Of a DNA stretch of 64,000 bases, positions 10,905 through 21,829 are shown in pieces. The stretch is from the NCBI GenBank assembly GCA_023548195.1, contig JAJHZJ010000013.1:2427001-2491000 (forward strand), in the 5' to 3' direction. Position numbers and translations under genes: made by a program. This stretch comes from Bettongia penicillata ogilbyi. Taxonomy: Eukaryota > Chordata > Mammalia > Diprotodontia > Potoroidae. Each line of letters starts with the position of its first letter. Within the stretch, counting starts at the first letter, position 1. Under the pieces are notes generated by a model. That model was not told the DNA's origin. It saw nothing but the letters and a program-made list of their open reading frames with translations, and searched no databases.

Positions 10905-11145
10905 TGGCCAGAAGTTCTTAAGAGATCTTAAAACCTTTTATATCATGAATCTTGTCCCAACCAAATCTCTGGCAGTCTGGTGATACCTATGGGCTACTTC
11001 ACAAAGTAATATTTTAAAATATAAAATGAAATATGTGGGAATACAAAGAAACCAATTATATTGATTAAAAAATTGGTTTATTACCAACTGGTTATAGAAT
11101 TTTAAGTTCATAGACCCCTAGTTAGAAACCCTTGCCCTAGGGTGT
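10905..11145. repeat. hAT-like non-autonomous DNA transposon relic
   Basis: Left part 'gccagaagttcttaagagat' and right part 'tagttagaaacccttgccct' look like decayed inverted ends of the 'cagaggttcttaacctgg' type. The AT-rich interior includes 'aaaccaattatattgattaa'. It resembles old mammalian hAT MITEs. Exact family not determined. Confidence 0.5.
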
Positions 11146-12100
11146 CTCTCTTGGAGGCAAAAGTCAACAAATAACCACTTCAGCTGAAGAGTGACCAGGA
11201 TATATAAGGTGTTCTGGGCTACCCAGTTACTTCTGGAATGGTGGCATCCTTGGGGTCACATTTCTAGCTATGCAGAGACCAGAAGTGGATGTGACGGCTT
11301 GGATTTACCAGTGGCTTCACTAGAACTTTCCCAAGGGTCATGGTCAAGTGTATGAAATAGGCAGGAAATCCACAACTGTATCTACAAAAAAGGGCTTGGT
11401 CTCATAGACGGATATGGGCTACTTTTGGGCAAACAGCGAGGAAAGAACTGCACATTGTCCTCTAAAGGTTGTCATTTCTTTATTTCATCGTTCTTGGTAT
11501 CTCCTCATGCTCCTAGTTACGGTAACCTAGTTTCCCTACAGCAGATATATGAAGCAGAGAGGAATGAAGGGGAGAAGACTCAGTCTGGGGAGAAAGGAGC
11601 ATAGAAGGGCGAGAACCACCCAAATCCCAGGAGAACAGTCAACTAACTAGCTTACGTCTTTCCACTAAGATTTCCCGTCTGTTCTGCAGTCCCAGCTGTT
11701 GTCTGCTTTTTGATTCCTGGCAACCAATAGGGCCCACTTCCTCATTTCTGCAGCTGCACTTTCAGATTGAACATTATGCAACAAATAGGTTTAAATTTAT
11801 GACTCCCACAGAGGTCTAGACTAGGACCCAGACGCACAGTTAACACATCTAATCCACCTCAAACATCTTTAGTTTAAGGACCTACATTCTGTCCAAAAAC
11901 CTTGGGTCATGTCTATACTTTGAAAGGCGCTCCCCTCCCCAAATATTACGCAAGTCTGATCAAGGCAGTCATGCCATCTAAAAGGCTCATGGGAAAGAAA
12001 TGGAAATTGGATCCAAATTCACCCTCTTGTCTATTAAAATCATAGCAAGTAGTTTCCAAGATGATTTCAAATCACAGTTACAACTGACTTATCTGGTGAT
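11146..12100. other. Unique DNA, nothing recognised
   Basis: About 950 bases without a recognised repeat, exon or RNA gene. Confidence 0.45.
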
Positions 12101-12102
12101 CA

Positions 12103-12345
12103 AGCAGTGAAGTGGCCCAGTAGATAGAGCTCTGGACTTGGAATCAGGAAGACTCATCTTCCTGAGTTCAAATCTAGCCTCAGACATTTTACTAGCTGTG
12201 TGGCCCTAGGCAAGTCACTTAACCTGTTTGTCTCGGTTTCTTCATCTGTAAAATGAGCTGAAAAAGGAAATGGCACACCATTTCAGTTTTTCTGCCAAAA
12301 AAAACGCAAATGGGATCACACACTGAAATAACTTAAAGAAGACCA
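12103..12345 (+). repeat. CORE-SINE with BovB-like tail
   Basis: Head 'cagtgaagtggcccagtaga', B-box-like 'gagttcaaatctagcct', 'ggcaagtcacttaacctgtt', 'aaaaggaaatggcacaccat'. The BovB-like terminus is diverged ('gatcacacactgaaataact'). Confidence 0.75.
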
Positions 12346-12461
12346 ACAAATCTGATGACCTCCAGGATAAAAGAATACAGCCAAGAGCCGGTAAGGAATT
12401 TTACTCATAAACATAGCTACTCCTCTCATCAGTTAGACTATGCTATTTACCAAATATCTCT

Positions 12462-12682
12462 AGGGGGGCAACATGGTACAATGTCAAGAACAATGTCTCT
12501 AAAGTCAAAGGACTTGGGTTCAGATCTCAAATCTTCAAGTAGTTCTTGGCACTACTACTCATGTGACTTTGGTTAAGTCACATAACCCCTCTTGGCTTCA
12601 GTTTTCTCATATGTGAAAAAGAAGGAGCTGGATGAGATATCCTCAGAAGTCCCATCCAGTTCAACATCAATGATCCCATATA
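12462..12682 (+). repeat. tRNA-headed SINE with L3/CR1-like tail
   Basis: Head 'gggggcaacatggtacaatg', B-box-like 'gggttcagatctcaaat', 'gttaagtcacataacccct', and tail 'gctggatgagatatcctcag' then 'agtcccatccagttcaac', which is a CR1/L3-type end. Confidence 0.65.
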
Positions 12683-13204
12683 GCTGCAAAGAAGGCAAAG
12701 GTAGACTGGGCGTGAGAGAGTGGGCTCCCTCTTCCTATAACATAACTAGAAAGGATCTACAATAGGTTGGACATAGTGTGGACCCTGAAGTCTCTTTTAA
12801 CTCTGAAAATCTGTTATGGTGACCTGAGTTTCCAGAACAAAACCCTTCTCCCCCTCCTACCCTCCCCCATGATTTATGCACTATGATGACTTGGCTTGCC
12901 TAGTGGATGATAGTGCCTCACCTACATCAGCACATAGACTCGTATCTAGTTCCAGATGTGCAAAGTATGGACGTGTGCACATTTTTATGAGTTCTTCACA
13001 ATGTCTTTTAGCCTGTGATTCTTGATCTGTTGAAACTTTCAATCCTTCACAATGAATTTGTGGGCTGTTGTTCACTGAGCTCTATTCTCTCAGTCACTAC
13101 TTGCAAGATTTCTGGGCTATTTCCACAGTTTATGGAGACCATACAGAAAACTTGCATCCTTCAACACTTGGGACATATATGGATGCTATATATCTGATAA
13201 CAAA
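12683..13204. other. Mostly unique DNA with a possible L3-tail scrap
   Basis: A short stretch near 12,760-12,830 ('ataggttggacatagtgtgg') could be an L3-type terminus. The rest is unrecognised. Small open frames at 12,881-13,197 run on both strands and look like chance. Confidence 0.4.
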
Positions 13205-13430
13205 TAGTGAATTTCTATTGTGAAATATACTATTATGTTTTATATATAATATATAATCATTCATAACAACATATATACTAAATTATAAGTATATTATATA
13301 AGGAAATTCTAAAAATGAAAGCTACCAACACTTATATATAACATATGATAATATAAAGTATATGCTATATATTATGACATAATTATATGTAATATATGTT
13401 ATATGTTATAAATGTACTATTTCAGTAAAA
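13205..13430. repeat. AT-rich low-complexity tract
   Basis: Imperfect TATA/ATAT arrays. A non-AT island at 13,300-13,332 is nearly the same as 15,714-15,746 (see findings). Likely prone to slippage. Confidence 0.7.
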
Positions 13431-13431
13431 T

Positions 13432-13595
13432 ACCATGTTGCTAAAGTGCTTTAAAGTTTTTATAAAGTGCTTTCTATACAACCACCTTTTGAGGTAGATG
13501 GTACAAACTTTAGTACCCTGTTTTTACAGATGAGGAAACTGAGGCAAAGGGAGGGGAAAATAACTTGTCTTGTTGAATGGTTACACTTCAACTGC
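13432..13595 (-). repeat. MIR-type SINE fragment, antisense
   Basis: 'taaagtgctttaaagttttt', 'ttttacagatgaggaaactg' and 'aataacttgtcttgttgaat' give the tail and core of MIR in antisense. The head is missing. Confidence 0.65.
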
Positions 13596-14067
13596 TTGAG
13601 GGGACATCCCTGTTTTTTGACCAAGGTACAATAATGGATGTTCACTGTGATTAAACTAAGTCATCAAGAAAATGTTAAACTTGTTCAGTATACAGGATAT
13701 TTTAGTCTGCTTAAGGGGGTAGGGAAGCATCTAATTCTTTGGTTTTTTGTAACATTTTGTTGATTTTTGTCTATATTCATTTCTCAATTTCCCCTCCCTC
13801 TAATTCCCCACAGAATTTTTGCTTATATAACCAGATATGTTCTGGGGAATATGCGCATGGCACACTTTTAATCTGCATTAATTGACATTTTTCCATCACT
13901 TTCGTAAGTTTTTAGACAATCAACAGAACAGTAAGTCAAACCCTTGATTTTTAGTTTGCCGACTTCAGAGCTGTAAATGTTCACACTGAAAACTTAAGGG
14001 CAGGAAATATGTTTTGCCTTTTTTTTGTATCCGTACCACTTATTAGCACAGTGCCTAGTAACACAGT
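13596..14067. other. Unique DNA with a possible L2 scrap
   Basis: Mostly unrecognised. 'cttaagggcaggaaatatgt' to 'cacagtgcctagtaacacag' at 13,990-14,065 could be a sense L2 terminus just before the next SINE. Confidence 0.4.
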
Positions 14068-14316
14068 CATTGTTGCTTAATTATTTCAGTTATGTCTGAC
14101 TCTTGGTAACCCCATTTAGGGTTTTCTTGGCAAAGATAATGGAGTGGTTTGCCATTTCCTTTTCCAGCTCATTTTATAGATGAAGAAACTGAGGCAAACA
14201 GGGTTAAGTAACTTGCCCAGGGTCACATAGTTAATAAATATCTGGGGCCAGGTTTTAATTCAGATCTTTCTAACAGTAGGCCCTACCTTCTATCTCCTAT
14301 ACCACCTAGCTACTAG
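14068..14316 (-). repeat. CORE-SINE with BovB-like tail, antisense, full length
   Basis: 'tcagttatgtctgactcttg', 'cttggcaaagataatggagt', 'gatgaagaaactgaggcaaa', 'aacttgcccagggtcacata' and the head complement 'ctcctataccacctagctac'. Confidence 0.85.
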
Positions 14317-14607
14317 TACACAATAGAAATGCTTACTAACCAAACAGGCAGAGTCAAACGCACTGTTGTGTGTTTACACACTGTTGACAGTTTAGTCAAC
14401 ATTCTGCCTCCTTCTCCCAAGCCTACCACCTCTCTTTGATCCTCTAAGATTAATCATTTCATTTAGTCAGATGACTGATGTATTTTAATGTTGTTTCATT
14501 TACATTATCAGCATACTGATTTTCCGGTTCTGTTTTCTTCATTTTGAGTCATACAATATTCTGGTCTGGTCAGCCACAGGTGGACACCCTGTACATTTAA
14601 ATAACTT

Positions 14608-14925
14608 AGCTTCAGGTGGTACAGTGGACAGAGTACCAGACCTGGAGTTAGGAAGACTCATTTTCTTGTGTTCAAATTTTGACCTCAGACACTTCCTAGC
14701 TGTGTGAACCTGGGCAAGTCTCTTAACCTTTGCCTTAGCTTCCTCACCTGTAACATGAGCTGGAGAAGAAAATGGCAAACCACTCCAGTATCTTTGCCAA
14801 GAAAACTCTACATGGAGTCAACAAAGAGTCAGACAAGACTGAAATGGTCGTTGTGAAGATTAAACGAGGTGATATTTGTTAAACACTCTACAAACTTTAC
14901 AGCATCAAAATGCTAGCTATTTTCT
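14608..14925 (+). repeat. CORE-SINE with BovB-like tail, then MIR-like tail
   Basis: A full-length sense SINE at 14,608-14,852 (head 'cttcaggtggtacagtggac', tail 'agagtcagacaagactgaaa'). It is followed without a gap by a MIR/L2-like terminus at 14,853-14,925 ('gaagattaaacgaggtgata'). Either a second truncated SINE lies behind it or the tails were joined. Confidence 0.7.
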
Positions 14926-15099
14926 TGCATAATTCCAAACTGTTTTTGGAATAGTTGGACCATTTCTATGTAATCTATTTTGAAAGATTTCCACCCAAAA
15001 TAGTTCATACAAAAATAGTTCTGGTGCTGAAAAAGGGAAATTTTATTTATCTGAAAAAACATGCAAAAGTATACAATTTAGACCCAGAAAAGACCTTAG

Positions 15100-15595
15100 G
15101 AATCACCTAATAATAATAGTCAGTGTCTATAATGTGTCTTAAAGTTTGCAAAATACTTTTTATATACACTGATCCTCACAATAACGATTTAAAGGAGGTG
15201 CTATTAACAGCCCCATTTTACAGATTTACATTTATTTAGATTGTATCTTTATTACACAATTTGAAGTTGGGGCTATTACTATTCCCATTTTAAAGATGAA
15301 GAAATTAATGCTTAGTGAGGTTAAGTGGGTCACACAACTCAAGGTCATACAGCCAGTAAAGAGTATGAGGCAGGATTAAAAATCAGTTCTTCTTAACTTT
15401 CAGCCCCACACCCTATCCTCTGAGACACCTAACTGGCTTAACTCCTTATTTGACAGATGAGGGAAGTAAGGGCCAGAAAAAGGAAATGATTGATCAGGAT
15501 ATACACATTATTAAGTAACAAAGTCAAAATTCAAATCCAGGACCCATAACTCCAAATCCAGGGCTCTTTCTACTAGAGTACACTGCTTCTCACCA
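15100..15595 (-). repeat. Cluster of MIR-type SINE fragments, antisense
   Basis: Two or three successive antisense pieces: 15,105-15,220 (tail and start of core), 15,255-15,440 ('cccattttaaagatgaagaa' to the head complement near 'ctgagacacctaactgg') and 15,440-15,595 ('ttgacagatgagggaagtaa' on). The repetition suggests nested or tandem insertion of similar SINEs. Confidence 0.65.
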
Positions 15596-15599
15596 AAAT

Positions 15600-16740
15600 A
15601 GTGTATTGAACTACTTGATTCCCAATGCATGTGGAGAAATGAAGGGTCAAGCTGTCTGCTGATATCATCATACTTGTTAAGAGCAGACATACCTAAAAAT
15701 CCAGGTCATTTTTAAGGAAGTTGTAAGAATGAAAGCTACCAACACTCTAAGGTATTTTTGAAATTGGTTAACACACTTTCAATCTTCATTCAATTAAATG
15801 TTTTTTTTAAAGCAAAGATAAAATGTGTCTTTGGGCTCTACCGGGCCCTCCCCCTTTTCTATCATTAGGTCCATCGTCTGTTCTTTTTTTAGAATTAATT
15901 AGGAAATATAAATAGAAACCTGACATGTTTATATCAATTCAGAGTGCTGGTTAAACATGAGAGAACAGGGGTTAGGAACACAGAGGTGACAAATTTTATT
16001 TCTGTGATGACAAGTTGGAGTCTTCTTGCCAGCTGGCCCCAGGAAAAACCAAAAATCAAGTTTCTAATAGGAGGGAGGTATCTCAGGAGGCAGGGAGGTG
16101 ACAAACGCACATTGGGTCTGGCAGGCCATCTACACCATGCAAATAAGTCTAATTGCTCTGGGTAACTGGATTGTGACTTTAAGTGCAAAGACATTTACAA
16201 TTATTACTATTTGGGAACAGGCATTGTCAGCCTAGCACATGGGGGCAATCAGAATAACCAGTAGGATCACTCTAAACTCTAACTGTGACCAGGAGAAACC
16301 ATGGAGTTTATTGAAATACCCTCTTTCCAGGGTGTAAAAAAAGGTGACTGGAGTTGGGGGAGATTTACCCAGTACTTCTGAATGTCACCCAATATGCCAT
16401 CCATTCAGTTTGACAGAGACAGCAAAGGAAATGAAGAATGATAAGGGATAGGGTAATGATTATATCAGCCACCTTGGGAAAGGTGCTGAGCTAGAGATAT
16501 TTCACTAAAATAAAGAGAAACTTGGGAATAGATTTCTGGTGAGCGATCTCAAAGTAGATACAGTATGAATTGGAAATGGATTTCAGGGGCAAATAAAGTC
16601 TAATAAATGGCAGGTCACTCAAAAATGAAATATCCTAAAATCCAATAGAGTACTGTAAAGTTTGTCATCAATAATTTAACAAGAAGAGAATTTATACTTG
16701 GCAAATATTTAATTTAAAGCATATTTACTGATTTGTTCAA
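15600..16740. other. Unique DNA, includes a candidate regulatory block
   Basis: About 1.1 kb with no clear repeat. It contains 15,714-15,746, a near copy of 13,300-13,332. A stretch around 16,120-16,260 carries a perfect octamer at 16,137-16,144 followed by homeodomain-like cores. Confidence 0.4.
16137..16144 (+). promoter_or_regulatory. Octamer (POU) site-like motif
   Basis: Perfect ATGCAAAT, the consensus bound by POU-domain factors. It is followed within 10 bases by 'tctaattgctc', a homeodomain-like core. One 8-mer is expected by chance about once per 30-60 kb, so this is only suggestive. Confidence 0.2.
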
Positions 16741-16741
16741 A

Positions 16742-16985
16742 TAGGAAATGTATATTATATTAGATATACAGTATATATGTATGTGTATATATAGTATAAG
16801 TAAATAAGTAAATATATGTACATATATTTAAATTCTGCTAGTATATATTAAATATATGTATAGTATGTTAAATATATTAAATGTGATGATATATGGTAAA
16901 TATATGTATTAAATATACACATATGTATATCCATATATGTGTGTGTGTTATATGTATGCATGAGTATACATGTATATGTAACTTC
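16742..16985. repeat. TATATG/TATA low-complexity tract
   Basis: Imperfect array of tatatg, tatgta and taaata units. It produces a low-complexity minus-strand open frame at 16,848-17,063, which I discard. Confidence 0.8.
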
Positions 16986-16987
16986 TA

Positions 16988-17240
16988 GGGAAAGGAAACC
17001 TGGGGTAGTACATAGAGATCTAGCCTCTGAGAAAGAAGAATAAGGTTCAAGTTTCACCTCCAAAACACAGTGACTATATGGATCCTAGGCAAATTGCTAA
17101 ACCTCCTAGTGTCCCTGGCAACTTTCTGAGGTTAAAAAGCTACAGAGTCCATGCATGGTCATTCATGGTCCTCCATGAATGCAATCACAGGTCTGGGGAA
17201 AAAAAAATGCCCACCCAAAAGTACATGCACACCTTTTTCT
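16988..17240 (+). repeat. Diverged tRNA-headed SINE
   Basis: 'acctggggtagtacatagag' to 'ataaggttcaagtttcacct' resembles a SINE head with B-box, followed by 'aggcaaattgctaaacctcc'. The tail is not identified. Confidence 0.45.
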
Positions 17241-17317
17241 CCCTTCTGACCAAAATGTTCCAGGAATAATAAATGCATTTAGGCTCCTCTGTGTCCTGGA
17301 AAATGAGGAAAAAAATT

Positions 17318-17572
17318 TCAGAAACATTTTTGTTGTCATTGTTTAGTCCTGTTTCAGTCATGTCTGACTCTACCTGACCCCTTTTGGGTCTTTTTTTGGC
17401 AAAAATACTGGAGTGGTTTGCTGTTTCCTTCTCCAGCTCATTTTACAGATGAGGAAACCAAGGCAAAATAGGGTTGAGGGACTTGTTCAGGATCACACAG
17501 CTACTAAATGTCTGAGGCCAGATTTGAATTCAGTGACTCCAGGTTCCATCCACTGTGCCACCTAGCTTTTTT
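17318..17572 (-). repeat. CORE-SINE with BovB-like tail, antisense, full length
   Basis: 'tcagtcatgtctgactctac', 'aatactggagtggtttgctg', 'cattttacagatgaggaaac', 'gatttgaattcagtgactcc' and head complement 'ccatccactgtgccacctag'. Confidence 0.85.
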
Positions 17573-17639
17573 TTCTTTGTTTTTAACTGCTTCTGAGTAA
17601 ACACGCCCCTCCCCCCCCAAGTTTCTCCATATCCCAAAA

Positions 17640-17715
17640 GTGTGTATTAGGACCTGGGGATTAAAAAATTAAAAAATGAAAGTCTCTTCCCTCAAAAAGC
17701 TTATATTCTAAATGT
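17640..17715 (-). repeat. L2 3'-end fragment, antisense
   Basis: 'ggacctggggattaaaaaat' then 'cttccctcaaaaagcttata'. Short piece of the L2 3' region. Confidence 0.45.
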
Positions 17716-18530
17716 AGGGCTATAAGGCATCAAGGATCTTCATGAATTCAGTAACAAAGCACATTCTCCGTAACTTTTTGCAGAGAAAGAGTATGACAGG
17801 AGAATCAAGCTACAGCAAGTTTCTGATCTTTATTATCAAAAGCAGAGGAAGTTCAATTTTCTAGAGGAGTCACAAGAAATCTTCTCAGAAAACATTAGCC
17901 AAATTTTTGATTGGAGAGCCTGAGGTTTGTGCGAATGAATATAATTCCAGGTTTTATAATTACTTCCCCTTACTAATTCACAAAACTTTAGCTGAAATTT
18001 CCCATTTTTCAGTAACCCTCATGTTAATCACAAAGGTCCTAATTTCACTTTGGAAATTTCTTACTTCAGTTCACAGCTCTTACCCCACAAAAGCTGAGAG
18101 AATCACTGTCTGATCCCATTATCCTAGTCTACCCAGATACCTTTCAAAATTAATGAAGGATGTTTTTTGTTTAAATATCTTGAAAAGAAAAGAAACAGAA
18201 TCCAAAATGGAACCTTTAGAAAAACTATCAACTTTTACTGAGCCTTATCCCAAAAGTCCATAGAGACTCCAGGTTACTTTCTACCAGGCAAATCTCCACC
18301 ACTAACTACAGTTTCCACCAAATGGGAAGGCCTCTAGCTTCAAGCATTATAGTCTATATTTTGCCAGACTGGGGAATCTCTTCTTAGTTCTCTCTTTTTC
18401 AATTGCTGACCTTTTCCAATTAGCTTCCAAAAACTCTTCCAGGAGCAGGTCTTTCAATTTCATGACTCTTGACAATGATACCAGGTTTAGAGGTAACTAT
18501 AACTCCTGGAGTCCTTTTTCCCCGATGGCC
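17716..18530. other. Unique DNA, nothing recognised
   Basis: About 800 bases with no repeat I can name. A 68-codon open frame at 17,907-18,113 has no recognisable motif and is probably chance. Confidence 0.45.
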
Positions 18531-18534
18531 CGTC

Positions 18535-18875
18535 TAAGGAGGTAGGAGTTCTTCATCACTGGAAGTCTTTAAGGCCAGATTAGATCAGCAATGCCAAACT
18601 GAAATATGCGGGCCACACCATCAACACACACAATGACATATTAATATTGTCTATGTTTTATTGCATTTTGATTTATTTTGTTAAATATTCCCTCATTATA
18701 TTTTAATCAGTCTCAGATGCCCTTAGGAGCCTTATGGGCTATGTCTAACATAATCACTCTAGATGACCACTTTACAAGGGTATTACAGAAAGGATCCCTT
18801 TTTATCATGTGGTTGATTTAGGTGGGCTCTAAGATCCTGTCATTTTGTGATTATGTGACCCCCTAGAAAGGGGTC
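18535..18875 (+). repeat. L3/CR1-type LINE 3' end split by a hAT element
   Basis: Left part 18,535-18,592 ('gagttcttcatcactggaag') and right part about 18,757-18,875 ('tagatgaccactttacaagg', 'ctctaagatcctgtcatttt') are consecutive in L3/CR1 3' ends. The intervening DNA is a hAT-like element. Confidence 0.6.
18590..18760 (+). mobile_element. hAT (Tip100-like) MITE
   Basis: Left end 'cagcaatgccaaactgaaat' resembles the hAT end type 'caggggtgtcaaactcaaat'. 'gcgggccacaccatc' follows, then 'tattgtctatgttttattgc' and 'ttgttaaatattccctcatt'. The same internal sequence occurs in antisense at 59,985-60,152. It has no coding capacity. Confidence 0.65.
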
Positions 18876-18959
18876 TACACACTAAAAGAAGCATTTCCCA
18901 CTTTTTTAGGAACCCCAAAACACCTTCATTTCTCTCTTAAGTGCTTATGAAACAACAAG

Positions 18960-19130
18960 CTATTGTTTGCCCTTCATTCTCAAAGAGGACCATGAGATCA
19001 GGAAGATGATGCCATGATTGGATTTAAGTGAGAGCGGGCTGTGCAGTCATCAGCCTCATTTTCTCCTCCAGAGTCATCTGGGCCCAGTGGCCATATACAG
19101 ATCAGGAGGACTGGAGATGGCCCTCATCAG
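18960..19130 (-). repeat. SINE with RTE-like tail, antisense, partial
   Basis: 'gcccttcattctcaaagagg' is the complement of the RTE-like end 'cctctttgagaatgaaggg'. It is followed by 'gcagtcatcagcctcatttt' and 'agatcaggaggactggagat'. The head is missing. Confidence 0.7.
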
Positions 19131-19149
19131 CAAGAAGCAGGATGGAGAA

Positions 19150-19505
19150 GAAGACTCTGAGAGTTGGCTTTGGAGCCAGGAGACCCTGGGTTCCATTCAT
19201 GTTTCTACTTGCCTGTTCCACTATTTGACTTCTCAGTGCCTCTGGACGACTTTCTAAGACCTCCAGGTAGATAAGAGTGATGACCTTAAAGGCAAGAAGA
19301 CCTCAAATCCATCCTCAGACACCCTTTGGTAGCTGTGCTACCTTGAGAAAATTGCTCTATTTGCCTCAGTTTCCTCAATTGTAAAGGGGAAAATAAAAAC
19401 AGGACCTACCTCACAGGGTTGTGAGGATCAAATGAGATAATATTTGCAAAAAGCACTTAATGCAAGACCTAGTACATAGTAGGAATTATATAAATACCTC
19501 TTTCC
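19150..19505 (+). repeat. Two sense SINEs: truncated head, then MIR-type
   Basis: 19,150-19,262 keeps 'ttggctttggagccaggaga' and 'gggttccattcatgtttcta' of a SINE. 19,278-19,505 is a MIR-type copy with 'gcctcagtttcctcaattgt', 'cacagggttgtgaggatcaa' and an L2-like end near 'gtacatagtaggaattatat'. Confidence 0.65.
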
Positions 19506-19581
19506 TTCCTTCTTTTAAAACAAATAGAAATGAAGATTTTTTTTTTAACTGTTGGAAGTTACTGTATTCACTCACTCATGA

Positions 19582-19828
19582 CAAATATTTTCAGTTCAGT
19601 CATGTCTGACTCTTTGTGACCTCACTGGGAGATTTCTTGGCAAAGATACTGGAGGGGGTCTGACATTACCTTCTCTAGCTCATTTTACAGAGGAGGAAAC
19701 TGAAGGAAAGAGGGTTAAGCAACTTGCCCAATGTCATACACCTAGTAAGTATCTGAGGTCAGATTTTAACTCGTGAAAGGTAAGTCTTCTTGATTCCAAG
19801 CCCAGAGGTCTCAGTCTAGCTGCCCTAA
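19582..19828 (-). repeat. CORE-SINE with BovB-like tail, antisense
   Basis: 'tcagtcatgtctgactcttt', 'cttggcaaagatactggagg', 'gaggaggaaactgaaggaaa', 'ctgaggtcagattttaactc' and a decayed head complement. Confidence 0.8.
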
Positions 19829-19833
19829 TGGTA

Positions 19834-20082
19834 ATAATAACTAATATTTATATAGCACTTCAAGAGTTGCAAAGTGCTTGTATAAACATTATTTCATTTA
19901 ATCTGTACAACAATCACAAGTGGTAGGTACTATTACTATCTCCATTTTATAGATGAGGAAACTGAAGCATTAAGAAATTAAGTGACTTGCCTAGGATCAT
20001 CAAGCCAGTAAATGTTTGAAAGAGGATTTGAACTTGGGTCTTCTCTGACTTCAGACTCCATTTTCTATCCATCCAGGGCTAG
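19834..20082 (-). repeat. MIR-type CORE-SINE, antisense, full length
   Basis: 'taatatttatatagcacttc', 'tataaacattatttcattta', 'cattttatagatgaggaaac', 'ttgaacttgggtcttctctg'. It is adjacent to the BovB-tail SINE on the same strand. Confidence 0.8.
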
Positions 20083-20920
20083 TATAGTCTATAACCCCTC
20101 TCTTCAATATCTCCCAATGTGCTATAACAGTACTTTGAACATCTTACTTTACTGATTACCACACCAACCAACAGTAATTCATCTTATCCCTAAATTAGAG
20201 AGCTTTTGAGTCTGCATATATTTTCACAAAAAGGGCTGTTTAGAGTTTTAAGGTTAAGAAACTCATGTTCTGCCATTGGGGTTATCCCTTTTTTGCAGAA
20301 CATGTGCATCGGAAACATCTTCCCTCCTACGACTCAGCAAAGCATTTCTACATATCCTCCCATATCTCCTACGAACCATGAAACTTCATTCAGAGGAACC
20401 CCAGGCCTTAAGTGTTTAAGTGATAAGTCCATCGTTTCAAGCTAGGAGAGGAGAGAACTCTTTGACTCTTGGCATAAGATAATCACATAGAAAAAAAAAT
20501 TCAGTCTGACACTGTAGTCTACTTATTTTCAATCCTTTTTTCCCCCAGTCTTTAATGGCCCCTAAGTTAATTTTCCAGAGACACCCGTTTTAGTTAGCAG
20601 TGGGAGTCCTAGGGGGAACATGTTATAAATATCAAAACAGCCACAAGCTGTAGCATTGGAAGCTCATGGAATACTTCACAGTTTCCACTTATTACTAGGT
20701 CAGGAACTTTGGCTTAACCAGCCTTAACTGGATACTTTTGAATGCTGAGGAAAAGATCTCTAAGCTTTTAAATACACACCCACAAAATTTCTTTCCCTTT
20801 TTGGACAAGAATATAATATTGGTATAAATTCCAAAATATCTTAGGCCCTCAAGAATTCCTTTTTATTGCCTAATGTCTCATTCATGAAAGTTATAAGATT
20901 CTATAGGGAAAAAATATATG
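20083..20920. other. Unique DNA, nothing recognised
   Basis: No recognised repeat or exon. A 79-codon open frame at 20,206-20,445 has no known motif. Confidence 0.45.
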
Positions 20921-21262
20921 TAGTTTACAGAGAATATGCATGTATCATGTATGTATATATGCATATATACATATAGTGATACTGGGCAGGAAGGTCCATT
21001 ATTAACCTTCAGTTAAGAAAAAGAAAGACTTCAGTTTTCTCATCTGTAAGATGTTACTGAACCTAAAATATCCCTTTTTAATCCTCATTTTTTACTCTAT
21101 GATCTCTTTACATAAATATATATTGTGCCCTTGGGCCTCAGTTTCTTTATCTACAAAATGAGAGGGTTAACCTAGATGGATTTAAATACCCCTTCTGGGT
21201 CTCTGTTCATAAATACATATATGTATGTATATGAGATATATGTTCATATGTATATACTTTTA
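20920..21262. repeat. TATG/ATAC simple tracts with SINE scraps
   Basis: Simple repeats at 20,935-20,975 and 21,212-21,262 flank two SINE tails: about 21,025-21,110 ('ttcagttttctcatctgtaa') and 21,125-21,215 ('cctcagtttctttatctaca', 'taacctagatggatttaaat'). Confidence 0.6.
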
Positions 21263-21282
21263 TCCATCCTACATATCTTCGT

Positions 21283-21465
21283 TATTGTTCAGTCATCTAT
21301 GACGCTTGGTGGCAAAGATACTGGAATGGTTGGCCATTTCCTTCTCTAGCTCACATGAGGAAACTGAGGCAAATAGAATTAAGTGACTTGCCCAGGTTCA
21401 CACAGTCAGATCTTCCTGACTCCAGGCCTGCCTCTGTCCACTATACCACATAGCTGCCCAATCCT
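21283..21465 (-). repeat. CORE-SINE with BovB-like tail, antisense, with internal deletions
   Basis: 'tattgttcagtcatctatga', 'caaagatactggaatggttg', 'gaggaaactgaggcaaatag', 'gacttgcccaggttcacaca' and head complement 'ctataccacatagctgccca'. The core is shortened relative to other copies. Confidence 0.8.
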
Positions 21466-21499
21466 ATATATATTAAAAGATTTTTTTTAAAAGAAGTTA

Positions 21500-21680
21500 G
21501 ATTTTAGAGGTAGCTAAGTAGTAAGAGTTGATCGGTTTCCTCAACGGTGAAATGGGGACAAGAGCACCTACCTTCTAGGGCTGTTGTGAGAATCAAAATA
21601 AGATCACAACTGCAGATGACACACAGACCCTTAATAAAATACTCTTTTCCTTTTCTTTCTTTAATAAATTGTGTTGTCTT
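21500..21680 (+). repeat. MIR-type SINE, sense, 3' part
   Basis: 'aggtagctaagtagtaagag', then 'tttcctcaacggtgaaatgg' and 'ctagggctgttgtgagaatc'. The head and core are partly deleted. Confidence 0.6.
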
Positions 21681-21829
21681 CATCAGAAGTAATGCTACCT
21701 CCACAAAGTAGGCTTTAAGCAAATAAAGATTAAAATACCATCCAAGTGGAAGTGAATAATGTCTGTTACAGCAAGCTAGTGTGGAATTAGAAAGGTAGCT
21801 CACCTGCTGGGTATTAGATCTCTCCCTTA

